A stretch of DNA of 10,010 nt, taken from Lachnospiraceae bacterium. Its GTDB lineage: Bacteria > Bacillota > Clostridia > Lachnospirales > Lachnospiraceae. How positions within the stretch are numbered: the first letter of the stretch is position 1; every line of letters begins with the position of its first letter. Shown here one piece after another: positions 6,682 through 10,010 of the stretch. Made by a program: the position numbers and the translations under genes. The stretch is from the NCBI GenBank assembly GCA_900769175.1, contig CAAGFP010000253.1, forward strand, positions 1 to 10,010, written 5' to 3'. The notes beneath the pieces are model-generated. The model saw only the letters and a list, made by a program, of their open reading frames with translations, did no database searches and was not told the origin of the DNA.

Positions 6682-7878
6682 ATGAATCTATTATTTATTA
6701 GCATGAGTGCTCGTATAATAAGGGATACTAAAAATAGATTATATTTAAATGCACATTTGAGTAGAAACGTGATTTGTAGATATGCTGAATTGTGCGATAA
6801 TTTGCATTTTATTTTGAGAGATAGTGGAATAGTTGTTGATCCTTTAGAAGCAAGTACAAAATACGAGAAGTTTCCGGATGACTTGGCGGGAGTTTGTGTT
6901 GGATATAACCCATATAGCCCAATGGTTAACATTATTAGGTTCGACAAAAGACGTGATACGGAGAAAAAAATAGAATCCGAGATAAAGTGGGCCGATAAAA
7001 TTATTATTTCGTCAGCTACAGGGATTTATACAAGAATCGCAATAAACTATTGTAGGCAACATAATAAGAAATTCTTATTAATGGTTGGAGGATTTGGATT
7101 TGAAACTGATTGGAATCACGGATGGACTGGAAAAATTGTTGCTCTGAAGCATGAACTTGAGATGAAAAAGAATATAAAAAGTTCAGAGTATACTTTATAT
7201 GTAACAGAATATGCTCTTCAAGAACGTTACCCATGTGCTGGAAGAACAATAGGAATATCAGATGTTGAAATTGAAGATTTAAGCCCAACGATAATTACGA
7301 ACAGAATCGAAAAAATTAAAAGAAATTATCTTAAGGATGCTCAATCATTCATTTTAGGAACAGCTGCAAAAATTGATGATCCACGAAAAGGTCATAGTAC
7401 TGTTTTAAAGGCATTAAAAGTATTAAAGGATAAAGGAATTGATAATATTTCATATGAGTTACTTGGCGCGGGGGATAGTACATATCTGAGAGACTATGCA
7501 AAAAAATTGGGTATTAGTGAAATGATATGTTTCAAGGGATCATTACCGCATTCAAAAGTATATGAGTGGTACGATAGTATAGATTTGTATGTTCAACCCA
7601 GCTATACAGAAGGATTGTGTCGTGCTGTTGTTGAAGCCATGAGTAGGGGATGCCCCGTGATTTGTACGGATGTGGGGGGAAATAAGGAATTATGCGGAAA
7701 AGACTTTCTAATAAAAAAAGGAGATTCAAAGACTTTGGCTAATAAGATATTATCCATATTGAAATATGAAACACAAATAGAAATGTCTGAAGCAAATTTT
7801 AACGAGGCTAGACGATTTATAAATACAGATTTAGATGTCAAGAGAAAAGAATTTTTGATGGATTTTATTAATTCATAA
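6682..7878 (+). CDS. Glycosyltransferase family 4 (second)
   Basis: This 398-residue protein is a second GT-B glycosyltransferase of the GT4 group. The clear part is the C-terminal donor-binding half: FILGTAAKIDDPRKGHSTVLKAL (about 223-245, in two adjoining parts, with Lys230 and Arg235 near the donor phosphate), ELLGAGD (259-265), and DLYVQPSYTEGLCRAVVEAM ending at 320, holding the E-x7-E pair Glu310 and Glu318, then GCPVICTDVGGNKEL (323-337). The N-terminal half is less conserved but has the GGFGF (136-140) loop of the acceptor domain. The ATG is one base after the preceding TGA, and an AAAGGCGGAGA ribosome site lies in the end of the upstream gene, so the two are tightly coupled. The sugar specificity is not readable. 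Confidence 0.9.
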   Translation: MNLLFISMSARIIRDTKNRLYLNAHLSRNVICRYAELCDNLHFILRDSGIVVDPLEASTKYEKFPDDLAGVCVGYNPYSPMVNIIRFDKRRDTEKKIESEIKWADKIIISSATGIYTRIAINYCRQHNKKFLLMVGGFGFETDWNHGWTGKIVALKHELEMKKNIKSSEYTLYVTEYALQERYPCAGRTIGISDVEIEDLSPTIITNRIEKIKRNYLKDAQSFILGTAAKIDDPRKGHSTVLKALKVLKDKGIDNISYELLGAGDSTYLRDYAKKLGISEMICFKGSLPHSKVYEWYDSIDLYVQPSYTEGLCRAVVEAMSRGCPVICTDVGGNKELCGKDFLIKKGDSKTLANKILSILKYETQIEMSEANFNEARRFINTDLDVKRKEFLMDFINS

Positions 7879-7904
7879 TACATGTGTTTTTATTTGGTGG
7901 AGAA

Positions 7905-8840
7905 ATGAGAAAATATTTGGTTTTAGAGCAAACTACAATGGCTCTATTTGATTATTTAAAAGAGCAAAACTATCAAAATATTGCCTTAAATAAATTTGTC
8001 TGTTTAAATAAATATAAATTTACAAGAGCCATACGAAAAACTATATTCTTTAACACGCCGTTCAAAAAACTATTGTGTTATAAATGGTGGAAAACATTAA
8101 TAGATGTTGATGTTGTTATTTGTTTCGATTCAATTTATGCATTTGAAGTCTGTAAATTAATTAAGGAAGAATTTCCCCAAAAAAGAGTAATCTTATATTT
8201 CTGGAATTCTATATATGAAAGTATTGAGTTTAAACAATTTGTTAACATTGGATGTGAAGTATGGACATATGATCAGATTCAGGCAAAGGAAAATGACTTT
8301 AAATTTAATGATACTTTTTTGGTTGATTTTCATAAAGACTTGAATAGTAACAATACTGTTAAACAAAAGATTATAAGAAATGTGTTCTATATTGGTAAGG
8401 ACAAAGGACGCAATGAAACGATAAAACAATGCATTTATGAATTTGAAAATCAAAACGTGACATCAAAATTTATTATCGTATCAGATGAAAAAGTTATCCA
8501 AAGTGAAGCGGTAGAGTATAGGCATAGTCATATCGACTATTTTGAAATGCTTAAAATGATTCAGTCTTATGATTGTGTTTTGGATATCAATGCACCTCAT
8601 GCGACGGGGATGACATTAAGACCACTTGAAGCATTATATTCAAGGAAAAGACTTATAACTACCAATAAAAATATTATAGAGTCTGTATTATATGCATTAA
8701 ATAAAGATAATATTTTTGTTTTGGGGATAGATGATATTTCTTTGATATATGACTTTGTAAATAGTAAGTTTACAGAACCCGGGAAAGAGGTTTTTGACTA
8801 TTATTCCTTCCCTAAGTGGGTTGAGAGATTTGATTTATAG
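7905..8840 (+). CDS. Putative GT-B transferase of the LPS-core/polysaccharide type
   Basis: This 311-residue protein is not a confidently named family. It carries FYIGKDKGR (161-169), which corresponds to the FxGxDKGR segment of a group of LPS-core and capsule proteins with a GT-B-like fold, and LDINAPHATGMTLRPLEAL (226-244), the matching C-terminal donor-side signature with TLRPLEA. The N-terminal half has alternating strands and helices (VDVVICFDS at 67-75, KRVILYFWNS at 93-102). Membrane segments are absent, so it should be cytoplasmic or peripheral. The start is uncertain: a GTG 21 bases upstream keeps the frame but has no ribosome site, while the ATG at 7905 follows GGTGGAG with an unusually short spacing. 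Very AT-rich coding sequence compared with aspS. It may add one sugar of the repeat unit. Confidence 0.75.
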   Translation: MRKYLVLEQTTMALFDYLKEQNYQNIALNKFVCLNKYKFTRAIRKTIFFNTPFKKLLCYKWWKTLIDVDVVICFDSIYAFEVCKLIKEEFPQKRVILYFWNSIYESIEFKQFVNIGCEVWTYDQIQAKENDFKFNDTFLVDFHKDLNSNNTVKQKIIRNVFYIGKDKGRNETIKQCIYEFENQNVTSKFIIVSDEKVIQSEAVEYRHSHIDYFEMLKMIQSYDCVLDINAPHATGMTLRPLEALYSRKRLITTNKNIIESVLYALNKDNIFVLGIDDISLIYDFVNSKFTEPGKEVFDYYSFPKWVERFDL

Positions 8841-8843
8841 GAT

Positions 8844-8849
8844 AAGGAG
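8844..8849 (+). promoter_or_regulatory. Ribosome binding site of the GT2 gene
   Basis: AAGGAG ends 9 bases before the ATG at 8859. It directly abuts the in-frame TTG at 8850, so it selects the ATG as start and excludes the TTG. Confidence 0.85.
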
Positions 8850-8858
8850 TTGTTTTTT

Positions 8859-9716
8859 ATGACCGTACTAGCAGGAATAACTACATATAATCCTAATATA
8901 GATAGACTAAAAGAAAATATAGAGGCAATAATTCATCAAGTAAGTGGTGTGGTCATAATTGATAATTTTTCCAATAATAGGTCTGATATTATGGAATTGA
9001 TTAGTGCATATCCTAATGTGGATACTATTTTTAATAGTAAAAATGAAGGAGTTTCAAAAGCACTTAATCAGATTTTTCAGTTTGCATTAGGGAAGAATTG
9101 TGAATGGGTTTTAACGTTGGATCAAGATTCTGTTTGTGATGAAAACCTAGTAAAAACATATCTTGAAAATACTAACCAGAAAGATATTGGTATTTTAACG
9201 TGTAAAATTCACGACAGAAATTATGAAATAGAATATGGCAAAGGAACAGAAAAAAAACTAGAGCTCATTGATGAATGCATCACTTCTGGATCATTTTGTA
9301 GCTTGAAGGCATACAATAAGACAGAAGGATTTGATGAATTAATGTTTATTGATGGGGTTGATTTTGATTATTGTCAGCAGTTAAGCCGCAATGGTTTTCG
9401 AATATATAGAGTGGATTTTTATGGTCTATTACACGAGGTTGGCAAATCAAAGAATGTTAGATTTTTTCTAAAAAGATTTGCAGTATATAATGAGTCTCCG
9501 TTTAGGCATTATTATATAGCACGTAACATGAAATACTTGAGCTATAAGTATCCCAATTACAGAAACTTGCGAAAATGCTATATTTGGGAGTTTAAGGCAT
9601 GCGTAAAAGTGTTACTATATGAAGACGACAAACTGAGTAAGTTAGTACAAAGATTAAAAGGGTTTATGGCAGCTAGAAAACTATATATTACATACAAAAA
9701 TTCAAGAGGTTTATAA
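8859..9716 (+). CDS. Glycosyltransferase family 2, rhamnosyltransferase-like
   Basis: This 285-residue protein is a GT-A fold inverting transferase of the GT2 family, in the branch often annotated as rhamnosyltransferases of O-antigen and capsule clusters. Visible signatures are VLAGITTYNP (3-12) at the nucleotide-binding strand, VVIIDNFSNN (31-40), SKNEGVSKALN (60-70), the metal-binding TLDQDS (86-91), ITSGSF (141-146), and FIDGVDFDYCQQL (163-175), which supplies the acidic catalytic region. The C-terminal FRHYYIARN is also typical of this branch. No membrane segment is obvious. The gap to the preceding gene is 18 bases with a clear ribosome site, and the next gene starts two bases after the stop. 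Rhamnose as the donor is a family guess; dTDP-rhamnose genes are not in this window. Confidence 0.9.
   Translation: MTVLAGITTYNPNIDRLKENIEAIIHQVSGVVIIDNFSNNRSDIMELISAYPNVDTIFNSKNEGVSKALNQIFQFALGKNCEWVLTLDQDSVCDENLVKTYLENTNQKDIGILTCKIHDRNYEIEYGKGTEKKLELIDECITSGSFCSLKAYNKTEGFDELMFIDGVDFDYCQQLSRNGFRIYRVDFYGLLHEVGKSKNVRFFLKRFAVYNESPFRHYYIARNMKYLSYKYPNYRNLRKCYIWEFKACVKVLLYEDDKLSKLVQRLKGFMAARKLYITYKNSRGL
9705..9709 (+). promoter_or_regulatory. Ribosome binding site of the EpsG-like gene
   Basis: AGAGG inside the final codons of the GT2 gene stands 9 bases before the ATG at 9719, supporting that start and coupled translation. Confidence 0.7.
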
Positions 9717-9718
9717 TA

Positions 9719-10010
9719 ATGTTATATTTGATGATATTTGCTCTTTGTTATTTATTTTTCTGGCTTGCAGAAAGATCATTGCGTAGAAAGAAGTATCTTA
9801 GTAGATTTATATTTTACTCAGCAATTAGTATATTGATTTTGTGTTTTATAGCGGGAGCCCGTGACTATTCTATTGGAGTAGATGTAATTCACTATGCTTA
9901 TCCAAATTATAAAGATGCATTGATAAAGGATATTTCGTCTTACCTTTCTGTTTATCCAAAAGAACAACTATACTATATCATATCATATTTTTCATCACAA
10001 ATAGGAACTA
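9719..10010 (+). CDS. EpsG/Wzy-like polysaccharide polymerase, N-terminal part
   Basis: An open frame of 97 codons runs from the ATG to the window edge without a stop. The translation starts MLYLMIFALCYLFFWLAE, a first membrane segment (about 1-17), then a basic stretch RSLRRKKY (19-26), a second membrane segment (about 30-47, FIFYSAISILILCFIAG), and then ARDYSIGVDVIHY (48-60). That arrangement, with an AGxRDxxxGxD element just after the second membrane segment, is the hallmark of the EpsG family of exopolysaccharide polymerases, which are analogous to Wzy. It would join lipid-linked repeat units on the outer face of the membrane. The gene starts two bases after the GT2 stop and belongs to the same operon. 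Full-length relatives have about 350-400 residues, so most of the gene lies beyond the window. Confidence 0.82.
   Translation, partial: MLYLMIFALCYLFFWLAERSLRRKKYLSRFIFYSAISILILCFIAGARDYSIGVDVIHYAYPNYKDALIKDISSYLSVYPKEQLYYIISYFSSQIGT

Noticed and set aside
7884..7904. GTG start seven codons upstream for the DKGR-type transferase
   Set aside because: There is no Shine-Dalgarno sequence before it, and the extra residues include the translated ribosome site; the ATG at 7905 is preferred despite tight spacing.
8850..8858. TTG start for the GT2 gene
   Set aside because: AAGGAG touches this codon directly, leaving no spacing, whereas the ATG at 8859 is 9 bases away and begins at the conserved strand of the family.

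Overview
The window looks like the start of a contig from a low-GC Gram-positive bacterium, most likely a Clostridia/Lachnospiraceae-type Firmicute. The grounds are codon usage, strong AAGGAGG-type ribosome binding sites, a consensus sigma-A promoter, and the sequence style of HisRS, AspRS and the polysaccharide genes. The first 17 bases exactly match the 3' end of an Illumina TruSeq read-2 adapter, so they are probably not genomic.

Region 1 (18-3161) is housekeeping. It holds the 3' end of hisS (histidyl-tRNA synthetase), then a 181-base imperfect inverted repeat of unknown identity that fills most of the hisS-aspS gap, then complete aspS (aspartyl-tRNA synthetase). A Sfp-type phosphopantetheinyl transferase gene follows, overlapping the aspS stop in an ATGA junction.

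Region 2 (3162-3632) is a 471-base gap. It carries a consensus promoter (TTGACA, 18 bases, TATAAT) followed at once by a terminator-like hairpin with a T tract, then about 280 bases of leader before the next gene. This suggests that the downstream operon is controlled by termination/antitermination.

Region 3 (3633 to the end) is the beginning of a cell-surface polysaccharide (capsule/exopolysaccharide) cluster, all on the + strand and tightly spaced. In order it holds glf (UDP-galactopyranose mutase), a GT4 glycosyltransferase, a DUF115/MptE-like protein, a second GT4 glycosyltransferase, a putative GT-B transferase of the LPS-core type, a GT2 rhamnosyltransferase-like enzyme, and the first 97 codons of an EpsG/Wzy-like polymerase that runs off the window. 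glf makes UDP-galactofuranose; the transferases would assemble a repeat unit containing Galf and the EpsG-like protein would polymerise it. No initiating sugar-phosphate transferase, flippase or chain-length regulator is visible here, so they should lie further downstream or elsewhere. Base composition falls clearly from the housekeeping block to the later glycosyltransferases, as is common for exchangeable polysaccharide loci.

No mobile-element genes, CRISPR arrays, tRNAs or rRNAs were recognised. The least explained items are the inverted repeat after hisS and the promoter-proximal hairpin in the polysaccharide leader.
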